Shown piece after piece: positions 6,520 to 12,656 of a DNA stretch of 20,108 nucleotides. Source of the DNA: Actinomycetota bacterium (GTDB lineage Bacteria > Actinomycetota > Thermoleophilia > Gaiellales > Gaiellaceae). The stretch lies in assembly GCA_003170995.1 (NCBI GenBank), contig PMXT01000050.1, forward strand, positions 1 to 20,108, read 5' to 3'. A program made the translations under genes and the position numbers. The notes beneath the pieces are model-generated. The model saw only the letters and a program-made list of their open reading frames with translations. It was not told where the DNA came from and ran no database searches. Within the stretch, counting starts at the first letter, position 1, and each line of letters begins with the position of its first letter.

Positions 6520-6547
6520 AGCCTGGAAAACGGTAGCACTTGTTCGC

Positions 6548-7594
6548 CTAAAACGGCGCAAGCTGCTCGCCGCCTATCAAAACAGCCTCAGCCTCTTGGT
6601 AGGGATTATTCATTGCCGCCGTTTCAAGGAATGTCATGAAGAGCCGATCGAGAGGCAGTTCTTGCTGCCGTAGGCTTGATGGATGGTGCGACTCAGCGAC
6701 AGTTTTCGAGAAGGTAGCGGAGACGAACGATGCCGGTCTCGGGTCTGGCGAATCAGCGGTGGAGAACCCGCGGAAGAGAAAGATAGGTTGGCGGGTCCGT
6801 GACCAGAGCGCTTGAGTGAACGCAAGACGAGCCAGGAGGTGTTCGGCGCGACGCGTTTTCGACCATCCGCCTTCGAAGAGCTTGCGATCCCGGATGATCT
6901 TCCCCTCAAACCGACACAAGCCAAGTTCGGCTAGAACGATCGCGTGTCCCTTGACGTGCTCGCCCGAATGAGGATTGCTGACATAAATCGTGGCGAACTC
7001 GGAGTCCATCCGCTCGAGCTTACGCTGGCGCAGATACTCTCGAGCAAGCTCGAACAAACGAGCCTCGCCACAGCGCGCCTTGATGTACGACGACAGGTCA
7101 AGCTCGTCTGTCGCTTGGTGAGCACCGAGCCACCGAGTGGCTAGCAAGTGCTCGCGTCTGAGCTTCTCGAGCGTACGCTCTCGGATCTCTGAATCAACCT
7201 CGATCGTCATGGGTTGGTTGAGTTCCCGTATACGGCGCTCGAGGTCGCTGACCGTCTTAGGAGGCGCAATACGACTATTTGTCTCGAATTGATAGCGATC
7301 GACATTCTCAAGGGGCACGAGCCAATGCGCTCCTTTGTCTTCGAACGCTTGAATCTCGACCTCGAAATAGCCACGGAGCCCATCGATCCCCGCGATTTCT
7401 ATAGGAGTGCGGCGTGCATCAAGCAGCCGTCCCTTGTTTCCTCTAACGAGATACCGAAGCTCGGCTGGTAAGAAGTCGGAATCAGGCCGCGGATTCGGGT
7501 CAGTTAGGTAGATCGAGCTGGGTGGCATGACTAATCCAGCGTACGACAGATCTTTGTCAGACAACAAGAACCGCGGCCCGTGAGCCGTAGGCAC
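6548..7594 (-). CDS. Uncharacterised protein with candidate C-terminal ADP-ribosyltransferase (R-S-E) domain
   Basis: I do not recognise the full-length family. From GTG 7594 the product has 348 residues; an ATG at 7526-7528 (residue 23) is an equally plausible start, and neither has a clear ribosome binding site. Residues 42-106 look like a small beta-rich domain (RYLVRGNKGRLLDARRTPIE, then AHWLVPLENVDRYQF). Residues 112-200 are helical and charged. The C-terminal part contains, in order, IFLFRGFS (R275), FVSATFS (S292-T294-S296) and YQEAEAVLI (E334-x-E336), the order and spacing of the R-S-E active site of mono-ADP-ribosyltransferases. No signal peptide or membrane segment is evident. GC is visibly lower than in neighbours: 48% over 7261-7320 by hand count against 70% over 5281-5340 in parB. 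It is a single gene lying between two direct repeats. Confidence 0.8.
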   Translation of the reverse strand: MPTAHGPRFLLSDKDLSYAGLVMPPSSIYLTDPNPRPDSDFLPAELRYLVRGNKGRLLDARRTPIEIAGIDGLRGYFEVEIQAFEDKGAHWLVPLENVDRYQFETNSRIAPPKTVSDLERRIRELNQPMTIEVDSEIRERTLEKLRREHLLATRWLGAHQATDELDLSSYIKARCGEARLFELAREYLRQRKLERMDSEFATIYVSNPHSGEHVKGHAIVLAELGLCRFEGKIIRDRKLFEGGWSKTRRAEHLLARLAFTQALWSRTRQPIFLFRGFSTADSPDPRPASFVSATFSKTVAESHHPSSLRQQELPLDRLFMTFLETAAMNNPYQEAEAVLIGGEQLAPF

Positions 7595-7674
7595 CGCGTC
7601 TTCGCGCGAACGACGTATTGAAGGATGAAGTGATCGTAAGGGAGCGCCATCCGCGGTGGCCCTCGTAAGAATAA

Positions 7675-7803
7675 GCCTCTCGCGTTCTCGGGGCGCCGCT
7701 GAGTGTGCGGCTCCGTAGAGCGGCGTGCGCTCAGCGGCGTCAGGGGCTTCGGGCGGCCAGTCGCGCCTGACCGGTCGGAGCCCCGGCCGAGTGCGCGAGA
7801 TGG
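7675..7803 (-). repeat. GC-rich foldable repeat, copy 2, abutting tRNA-Ile
   Basis: This is the longer copy (129 bases) of the repeat at 6307-6400, in the same orientation. Besides the outer complementary ends it contains an extra inner palindrome, GCCGCTGAG with CTCAGCGGC (7695-7736 region). Its GAGATGG end runs into the discriminator/acceptor end of the tRNA-Ile gene. Read in the tRNA direction the repeat follows the tRNA directly and is itself followed by TTATTCTT, so it could act as the tRNA terminator. Confidence 0.8.
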
Positions 7804-7874
7804 GCGATGGTGGATTCGAACCACCGACCTCCGCCTTATCAGAGCGGCGCTCTAACCGACTGAGCTAATCGCCC
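7801..7874 (-). tRNA. tRNA-Ile (anticodon GAT)
   Basis: The reverse strand folds into a complete cloverleaf: acceptor GGGCGAT/ATCGCCC, D-stem GCTC/GAGC, anticodon arm CCGCT-CTGATAA-GGCGG with GAT at positions 34-36, variable AGGTC, and T-arm GGTGG-TTCGAAT-CCACC. The discriminator base is A. CCA is not encoded; the next bases are TCTCGCG, so CCA must be added enzymatically. A -10-like TATCAT lies just upstream. Confidence 0.98.
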
Positions 7875-7884
7875 GCGGCTGGGG

Positions 7885-7890
7885 ATGATA
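7885..7890 (-). promoter_or_regulatory. Candidate -10 element for tRNA-Ile
   Basis: On the reverse strand this reads TATCAT, ten bases before the tRNA 5' end. No strong -35 is visible at 16-18 bases further up. Confidence 0.4.
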
Positions 7891-7963
7891 GCGAGCAAAA
7901 GGGCTTGGTGTGAGCGAGCGTCGAGGTTGAAGGTTCTGGTGTTTCCGCCGATAACTCCGAGGC

Positions 7964-7969
7964 TACAAT
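7964..7969 (+). promoter_or_regulatory. Candidate -10 element for the DUF151 gene
   Basis: TACAAT, a good -10 match, lies 18 bases before the start codon. The -35 position (7941-7946, GTTTCC) is poor. AAGGCGGGG (7972-7980) follows as ribosome binding site, so any leader would be very short. Confidence 0.45.
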
Positions 7970-7987
7970 CGAAGGCGGGGCCGAGCG

Positions 7988-8503
7988 ATGGTCAGGATGG
8001 AGATTTACGGGGTGAGCTTCGATCTCGTCGGCAAGACGCCGATTGTCCTGCTGAAGATGGTCGAGGGAAACAAGTTTCTCCCCATCTGGATCGGGCATCC
8101 CGAAGCGGCGGCGATCTTGATGAAGCTTCAAGACGCTCCCGTCCCGCGACCGATGACGCACGACCTGGTCACCGACATAGTTGAGCGGCTCGGCGGCGAA
8201 GTGGTCTCGATCGCCGTGACCGAGCTCCGCGACAGCACCTTCTACGCCAGCATCACCGTGCGTCAGAACGGCGGTGAGGTCGAGATCGACTCACGTCCCT
8301 CCGACGCGATAGCGATCGCCATCCGCGTCGATGCGCCGATTTTTGTCGCCGACGAGGTGATGGACGAATCGGCAGTCGAGTTCGAAGGCGAGGACGTGAG
8401 CGAGGAGGAGATGGTCGCCCAGTTCAAGCAGTTTCTCGAAACCGTCTCACCTGAAGAATTCGCTCTTGGTGGAGAGGGCGAAGAGGGCGAAGAGGGAAAC
8501 TAG
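7988..8503 (+). CDS. DUF151 / bifunctional nuclease family protein
   Basis: The 171-residue product matches the BFN (DUF151) family: FLPIWIGHPEAAAI near residue 31, RPMTHDLVTDIVERLGG (about 54-70), then a beta-strand pair (TFYASITVRQNGGEVEIDSR) and the family hallmark RPSDAIAIAIRVDAPIFVAD (103-122). The plant founder was described as a nuclease with RNase and DNase activity; the bacterial role is not settled. After the domain comes an acidic tail (EEEMVAQFKQFLE and EGEEGEEG), encoded partly by a nine-base tandem repeat at 8474-8496. ATG 7988 has a good upstream ribosome binding site; ATG 7997 is an alternative. It converges on the chorismate mutase gene, sharing CTAG at the stops. Confidence 0.92.
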   Translation: MVRMEIYGVSFDLVGKTPIVLLKMVEGNKFLPIWIGHPEAAAILMKLQDAPVPRPMTHDLVTDIVERLGGEVVSIAVTELRDSTFYASITVRQNGGEVEIDSRPSDAIAIAIRVDAPIFVADEVMDESAVEFEGEDVSEEEMVAQFKQFLETVSPEEFALGGEGEEGEEGN

Positions 8504-8784
8504 TTTTCGCGCGCGGCCTCGTGCTTGCTCAGCCTGAGCACCGTCTCGAACAACTCTAGGAGCGCTTCGTCGGAGATCGCCCCGCCGTTCGCCTGACGCC
8601 ATTCTTCGAGCAGCAGCAGCTCGCGCTCTGGATCGACGAAGTCGTATCCACGCTCGGCCTTGTGGCCTCTGATCTTCACCGCGACTTTGAGCCGGCGAGT
8701 GAAGGCCGCGAGCAGGTCGCGATCGGTGGCCGCGATCTCTTCTCGCAATGCCAGGAGGACCGGGTCGCGGTTTCTAGCGTTCAT
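8500..8784 (-). CDS. Chorismate mutase, AroQ type (single domain)
   Basis: Would convert chorismate to prephenate in phenylalanine/tyrosine synthesis, in the cytoplasm. The 94-residue all-helical product fits the AroQ-alpha size and shows LREEIAATDRDLLAAFTRR (13-31), a Lys-rich helix start VKIRGHKAERG (36-46), DFVDPERE (48-55, matching the conserved D-x-x-R-E active-site turn), and a C-terminal helix LFETVLRLSKHEA with the conserved Ser. The residue four after that Ser, Gln in E. coli, appears as Ala here; this may be alignment slip. The start is ATG 8784 or the ATG 8805, both without a clear ribosome binding site. No other aromatic gene is nearby. Confidence 0.85.
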   Translation of the reverse strand: MNARNRDPVLLALREEIAATDRDLLAAFTRRLKVAVKIRGHKAERGYDFVDPERELLLLEEWRQANGGAISDEALLELFETVLRLSKHEAAREN

Positions 8785-8844
8785 CGGGCGCAGATCGTAG
8801 CCCATGCGCGACTTGATCACCGTCGCAAACGAGGCGAAACGAGA

Positions 8845-8891
8845 TGGGAGATGGGGGATTCGACCTCGGTGCCTCTCGCGCTTTCGGGACA
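8845..8891 (-). pseudogene. Probable remnant of a tRNA-Ser 3' half
   Basis: On the reverse strand this reads TGTCCCGAAAG, then CGCGAGAGGCACC, then GAGGTCGAATCCCCC and ATCTCCCA. This matches the order long variable arm, T-arm and acceptor end of a class II tRNA such as tRNA-Ser, but the T-stem is mispaired, one T of TTCGAAT is missing, and no 5' half follows. It contains GCGAGAGGC, also found at the end of the two GC-rich repeats, and is followed by CCATCTCG as in those copies. Confidence 0.4.
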
Positions 8892-8897
8892 TCGCTG

Positions 8898-8955
8898 GCG
8901 GTACGAGCCCGGAGAGAACAGTGTGGGCACACGGGCTCGCAGAGGATCGTACCGC
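8898..8955. repeat. Large compound hairpin downstream of the L,D-transpeptidase gene
   Basis: GCGGTACGA (8898-8906) pairs with TCGTACCGC (8947-8955). Inside, CGAGCCCG (8904-8911) pairs with CGGGCTCG (8932-8939), and GTGT/ACAC (8921-8924, 8929-8932) closes the tip. The stems partly compete. No T-run follows, so it is not a textbook terminator for the reverse-strand gene ending at 8976. Confidence 0.65.
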
Positions 8956-8957
8956 TG

Positions 8958-8973
8958 GCCTAGCGAAATAGGC
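8958..8973 (-). terminator. Small hairpin just after the L,D-transpeptidase stop
   Basis: GCCTA/TAGGC with a six-base loop lies two bases beyond the reverse-strand stop codon. A stem of five pairs without a T-run is weak support for a terminator on its own, though it is backed by the larger hairpin beyond it. Confidence 0.3.
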
Positions 8974-8975
8974 TC

Positions 8976-10139
8976 TTAGTAGTGGATGTAGACGCGTGAG
9001 TTGAGCGATATCAGGCCGTAGAGATGGGGAGCGATCCACATCGGTACGCGCACGCAGCCGTGAGAGGCGGGGTAAGGAGGCACGTCGACGTAGCCATGGA
9101 TGGCGAACGCCCCGGTGAAGTAATTCGAGTAGTACATGACAGCTCCGCCTGGGACCTTGCTGTAGACGTGGAACACGCCAATCGGCGTGTTGCCCGTCGC
9201 CCCGGTCGAGACGGGCACGATCAGCGTCACCTTGCTTTTACGCACGACGAAGAGAATCTGTTTGGTCTTGTTGACCTCGATATAGGTTCCCCGCAGGCGT
9301 GGCCGCGGTGGCTCAGAGCGCCCGAGCGCACGCCAGGCGGCAGCGCTCATCCTGCCGCTGCGCGAGAGACCGGCGAGCTTCTGAAGTGCGTAGACAGCCT
9401 CGAGTGTATCGGCGCCGAAGGCCGAATCAGCGTGGAGAAGAGCAAAACGGTGGGCAATCAGCTCGCGCTCGAGCAGGCGGACGCCACGGCCGTGAGAGCC
9501 CAGGTGGAGCGAAGGCGCGCTCACTCCAAAACGAAGCTCACGAGCGATCTGCGTGTAGCCGGTATTCGGCTCCACTTCGACCCAGGCCACGTACCTTGCC
9601 GCCTTCGAGAGCGTGAGCGCGAACGGCTTGCGGGTCGTTACGAGGCGACTCCGAACGCGATGGTGGCCCCGAATGACGATCAGGCGCAGCTTGCCCGCCG
9701 TGGCGGGCTGGATTCCGGCGCGAAGTTGGAGAGGTTGACCTACTACCCGATCGCCTTGTAACGAAGCGGTGATGATCGGGCGTATCCGAGCGCTCACGGG
9801 AGCCGATTCCACCGAGCCCGAGCGCGCGACGTAGGGGCCGGGGCTCACGAGCCGGAGGTTGAAAGAGAAACCACCGTCAGCGGCGGTCTGCGCCTGCGCG
9901 ACCACGACGCCATCGCGAACCAGGTCGATGTCGACACCCGCTCTTGCAGGAGTCAGCGCCCCATTTATCGAGGCCATTTGGTTGTAAGGAGTCACGCTCG
10001 GCCGCGAGAGTGAAAGCGTATCCGTGGCAGTAGCCACAGAGTCGTCGAGGGAGTTGGAACGAGCGCCTGCGTGTGCCGGGATCGTCGTTCCGGCTGTTGC
10101 GATGAGAACGGTGGCAATGAGGAAGAGGGGGGCGCGCAT
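8976..10139 (-). CDS. Secreted L,D-transpeptidase (YkuD) with peptidoglycan-binding domain
   Basis: Cross-links or modifies peptidoglycan outside the membrane. The 387-residue product starts with a signal peptide (hydrophobic 4-17, AHA cut near 24). It is followed by two or so beta-rich segments of the Ig-like kind (about 45-210), a PG_binding_1 domain (about 213-272, LHLGSHGRGVRLLERELIAH) and a C-terminal YkuD domain (about 288-387). The catalytic motif is complete: H348-G and S359-H-G-C362-V-R364. Start ATG 10139 has no clear Shine-Dalgarno. It lies 46 bases after the CPBP gene on the same strand, so the two may share a transcript. No penicillin-type SxxK motif is present, as expected. Confidence 0.94.
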   Translation of the reverse strand: MRAPLFLIATVLIATAGTTIPAHAGARSNSLDDSVATATDTLSLSRPSVTPYNQMASINGALTPARAGVDIDLVRDGVVVAQAQTAADGGFSFNLRLVSPGPYVARSGSVESAPVSARIRPIITASLQGDRVVGQPLQLRAGIQPATAGKLRLIVIRGHHRVRSRLVTTRKPFALTLSKAARYVAWVEVEPNTGYTQIARELRFGVSAPSLHLGSHGRGVRLLERELIAHRFALLHADSAFGADTLEAVYALQKLAGLSRSGRMSAAAWRALGRSEPPRPRLRGTYIEVNKTKQILFVVRKSKVTLIVPVSTGATGNTPIGVFHVYSKVPGGAVMYYSNYFTGAFAIHGYVDVPPYPASHGCVRVPMWIAPHLYGLISLNSRVYIHY

Positions 10140-10185
10140 TCGAGTGGAGAATACCGGGCTTGCTGGAGGGTGAGCAGGCCGAAAG

Positions 10186-10854
10186 TCAGATCGCGTAGGC
10201 GAGTGCCACCACCAAGCCGTTGTAGAGTCCGTGCACGATCATCCCAGGGATCACGCTGTCTGAGCGCTCGCGCAGGTATCCGAGCCCGATTCCGAAAACG
10301 AAGAGAGGAAAGATCGCGGCCGGAAGTCCGTGCATGAGCGCCCAGGCGAGTGCCGGAATGGCGATCGCGGCTACCTGTCCGAAAGGCCGGAAGAGGCCGA
10401 AACCGATGCCGCGGATGAAGAGCTCCTCGGCAATCGGGGTGAGCAAAGTGAGAACGAGCACGCTGGCAATGAAGGGCATGAGCCTCCCCGATTGCCAGTG
10501 TCCGTTCAGGAGACCCTGCTCGCGGCTGGGGTCGCCGCCGAGGCGGGCGACGAAGAGACTCGCTAAAACGCTTCCTGCGATGGCGAGCAATCCCAGCCCG
10601 ATAGCGGTTAGTAGTGTGATTCTTGGACGTCGCAAGGCGCGAAGCTCCGGGAACCCGTTCGAGATGGCGAGCGAGATGGCGATCCAGATAAAGAGGAAGA
10701 CCGCGTTCCCGAAGGCGAACGACCACTTAAAGATCTCATCGCCAGAAGAGCTCGTAGTCCCCGCGGCGAAGTAGGTGGAGAAGCTGATCGAACTGACCAG
10801 TGCGACGATGAGCGCCCAGATCACGAGGCGACCTTTATCCGGCCGTTCGTTCAT
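10186..10854 (-). CDS. CPBP family intramembrane glutamic endopeptidase (CAAX protease-like)
   Basis: The 222-residue product is a multi-pass membrane protein (about six hydrophobic segments, e.g. 9-28, 46-65, 80-102, 126-142, 160-176, 183-194). It carries the three CPBP motifs: E143-E144-x3-R148 (AEELFIRG), ALAWALMH with H175, and H208-x3-N212 (HGLYN). Family members are Glu-dependent membrane proteases, some used in CAAX processing, others linked to bacteriocin immunity; the substrate here cannot be read. ATG 10854 has AAGGA nine bases upstream and overlaps the stop of a possible 29-codon gene by four bases (ATGA). Confidence 0.92.
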   Translation of the reverse strand: MNERPDKGRLVIWALIVALVSSISFSTYFAAGTTSSSGDEIFKWSFAFGNAVFLFIWIAISLAISNGFPELRALRRPRITLLTAIGLGLLAIAGSVLASLFVARLGGDPSREQGLLNGHWQSGRLMPFIASVLVLTLLTPIAEELFIRGIGFGLFRPFGQVAAIAIPALAWALMHGLPAAIFPLFVFGIGLGYLRERSDSVIPGMIVHGLYNGLVVALAYAI

Positions 10855-10940
10855 TCAGACGATTCCTTCAGCGCCGCATCGAGGGCGATATACGTCCCGT
10901 AAGCACCGACGGTAACGCAGTCGAAGTCAGCGAAACGCAT
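10851..10940 (-). CDS. Possible 29-residue small protein, HAD-start-like, between lipoprotein and CPBP genes
   Basis: The frame starts with an ATG (10938-10940) inside the end of the lipoprotein gene, 14 bases before that gene's stop is passed, and ends with a TGA overlapping the CPBP start (ATGA). The product reads DFDCVTVGAYGTYIALD near its start. This resembles the opening of type II haloacid-dehalogenase proteins (typically FDxxTFDCYGTLID), but both catalytic Asp are replaced (VGAYG). It has no clear ribosome binding site of its own. It may be a coupled small gene, a decayed HAD gene, or chance. Confidence 0.35.
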   Translation of the reverse strand: MRFADFDCVTVGAYGTYIALDAALKESSE

Positions 10941-11832
10941 TGGGATGGAAGGCCGCAGCGAGATCACGCAAGCCGTCCACGGCCTGGGGCCCGGGTTCGA
11001 GTAGTTTCATGTCCACGCGCACGAGGCGGGCGGTACGAACAGCGGGAAGCCAGCGCGTAGCAGGATTGCGCCGCAACTTGGCGATAGTCAGGCGCGAATC
11101 GGTGCCGATGACGAAGACCTCCGGACGAAGTCGACGCAAACGCTTGAACGGGAAAGGCCCTTCTTGTACGTCAGGCCCAGCCACGTTGGTGCCGCCCGCC
11201 TCGCCGATCAAGCTGCCGATGAAAGAGCTGTCCGAGACGGTGGCGAAGTGACCGAGATCGACAAAGACGCGCACCGGCTTTGCGGCAGCGAGGGCTATCT
11301 GGACTTTCTCGCGCCTCTCGGCCATCTGCTTCCTCTCTATTCGTCCTCGAATCGGCGCACCTGCGAGCAGGCTGGTATCCGACAGTGCCTGCTCGATCCC
11401 GCCGAGCGTCCGATCGGGCACGACATAGACGGCGATGCCGAGGGCTCTCGCGTGGTTGATAGCGATCGCGGCGATCTCCGAGCTGACGAGAATGAGCTGA
11501 GGCTTTGCCCTGCGTATCAGGCCGAGATCTAGCCCGCCACTACCCGTGCCGACTCGAATCACCTGAAGCGCTAGCGCCGAGGCGAGATCGACAGCTGCGC
11601 CACCGGCGACCGCGATTGACTCGGGCCTGGCTTTCAGAGCGACGAGTCGCCCATCTGCGTCACGAACCGACACCGGATAGAGGGGAACGCTTGCGCCGGT
11701 CGGCTCCGACTTCTCGCCGCAGGCGCTCAAGGTGAAGAGAGAGACAAGGGCAAGCGAGAGCGCAAGTAGCGGGAGTCGATGCGAAAGCCTCGCGCTCGAG
11801 GGCCGACGACGGGCTGCACGAAGCGTTTGCAC
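10927..11832 (-). CDS. BtuF-like periplasmic-binding lipoprotein (iron-chelate/cobalamin type)
   Basis: Extracytoplasmic binding protein of the class III ABC-uptake fold, anchored by lipid. The 301-residue product has a basic N-terminus, a hydrophobic stretch (20-34) and a lipobox LSAC with C38. It then shows PESIAVAGGAAVDLASAL, where the family usually has RIVSL.PS.TE, followed by LIRRAKPQLILVSSE (the 'KPDLIl' element) and TLGGIEQALSDTSLLAGA. No permease or ATPase gene is next to it, so it may serve a transporter elsewhere or have lost transport. The GTG start has no clear ribosome binding site. The 98 bases to the divergent MscS gene hold no obvious promoter. Confidence 0.85.
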   Translation of the reverse strand: MQTLRAARRRPSSARLSHRLPLLALSLALVSLFTLSACGEKSEPTGASVPLYPVSVRDADGRLVALKARPESIAVAGGAAVDLASALALQVIRVGTGSGGLDLGLIRRAKPQLILVSSEIAAIAINHARALGIAVYVVPDRTLGGIEQALSDTSLLAGAPIRGRIERKQMAERREKVQIALAAAKPVRVFVDLGHFATVSDSSFIGSLIGEAGGTNVAGPDVQEGPFPFKRLRRLRPEVFVIGTDSRLTIAKLRRNPATRWLPAVRTARLVRVDMKLLEPGPQAVDGLRDLAAAFHPNAFR

Positions 11833-11930
11833 TACGCCACGATGATATCGAGGCCGCCTCGCTACGGCCTTTTGTACGCGGCCACCGAAACGCTCTGAGG
11901 AAGTCGCGCGCCTTCGTTGAATAGGAGGCT

Positions 11931-12656
11931 ATGCCCCATTGGCAGCGACTGGCCATTCTTGGCGCCGTAATCGTGCTCACACTTCTCCTCTCGGAGATCG
12001 CCGATCGTGCACTCGCACGACGAAAGCTCGATCCGAGCGCGATCACCCGTTATCGAATACTCAGGCGCAGCGTTCGCGCGGGTATCGTTTTTGTGGGCCT
12101 ACTCTCGGCTCTCCTCGTCATTCCCCAGGTGAGGGCGGTCGCGGGGGGGATCCTCGCTTCTTCGGCCATCATCGGCATCGTCTTTGGCTTCGCCGCGCGG
12201 ACGACGATCGCCAATGTGATCGCCGGGCTGATGATCGCCACGACTCAGCCGCTGCGGCTCGGAGATGTGATCGAAACCAGCGGCGAGCGAGGCGTGGTCG
12301 AGGAGATCACCCTCAACTACACCTTTATCCGCCTGGGTGACGGCTCGCGGTTCGTGATACCGAACGAGAAGCTCGCCTCCGATACTATTAAGAACTTCTC
12401 GATCCGAGGGCATGAAACGCTTGCCGAAGTCAGTGTGCAGATTCCGATCGGGATCGATCTCGAGGAGATCGTCACCGGTTTGGAGGAGGCGCTTGCAGAC
12501 GAGAGGGGGCTCGAGGTCTACGTGAGTGACCTATCCGACAAGGCGACGATTCGCGTACGAGCGGTCGCCCGCGACGCCGCGTCCGCCGATGAGCTCGAGA
12601 GAGCCTTGAGACTGCGCGTGCACGAACGGCTGCGTGGTGAGGGAGTGCTCGCGTGA
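11931..12656 (+). CDS. MscS-type small-conductance mechanosensitive channel
   Basis: Releases solutes when membrane tension rises in osmotic downshock. The 241-residue product has three hydrophobic segments: TM1 about 7-27, TM2 about 49-72, and the pore-lining TM3 about 75-103 (SAIIGIVFGFAARTTIANVI). The conserved MscS beta domain follows, with QPLRLGDVIETSGERGVVEEI (107-127), TFIRLGDGSRFVIPNEKL and a C-terminal alpha/beta part. It is smaller than E. coli MscS (286) mainly at the N-terminus. AGGAGG (11923-11928) lies only two bases before ATG, unusually close. The stop overlaps the start of the penicillin-binding protein gene by four bases (GTGA), suggesting coupled expression of channel and wall synthase. 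Confidence 0.93.
   Translation: MPHWQRLAILGAVIVLTLLLSEIADRALARRKLDPSAITRYRILRRSVRAGIVFVGLLSALLVIPQVRAVAGGILASSAIIGIVFGFAARTTIANVIAGLMIATTQPLRLGDVIETSGERGVVEEITLNYTFIRLGDGSRFVIPNEKLASDTIKNFSIRGHETLAEVSVQIPIGIDLEEIVTGLEEALADERGLEVYVSDLSDKATIRVRAVARDAASADELERALRLRVHERLRGEGVLA

Larger units (their letters stand above)
6237..6547. other. Gene-free stretch of 311 bases with repeat and palindrome
   Basis: No convincing intact gene. It holds repeat copy 1 (6307-6400), a truncated HTH-like reading frame (6397-6471) and a perfect inverted repeat (6490-6519), listed separately. The short CGCCCGGCCGGTTGG sequence of the repeat also occurs once more at about 6262-6276, just outside the repeat. Confidence 0.6.

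Noticed and set aside
6307..7803. CRISPR array or insertion sequence between the repeats
   Set aside because: Only two large repeat copies with a gene between; no short regular spacers, no transposase or integrase, and no terminal inverted repeats bounding the whole segment.
9024..9761. 245-codon forward frame across the L,D-transpeptidase gene
   Set aside because: Lies antisense to a gene with complete catalytic motif; no recognisable domains of its own.
9992..10726. 244-codon reverse frame spanning parts of the CPBP and transpeptidase genes
   Set aside because: Arg/Pro/His-rich shadow crossing two real genes in another frame.
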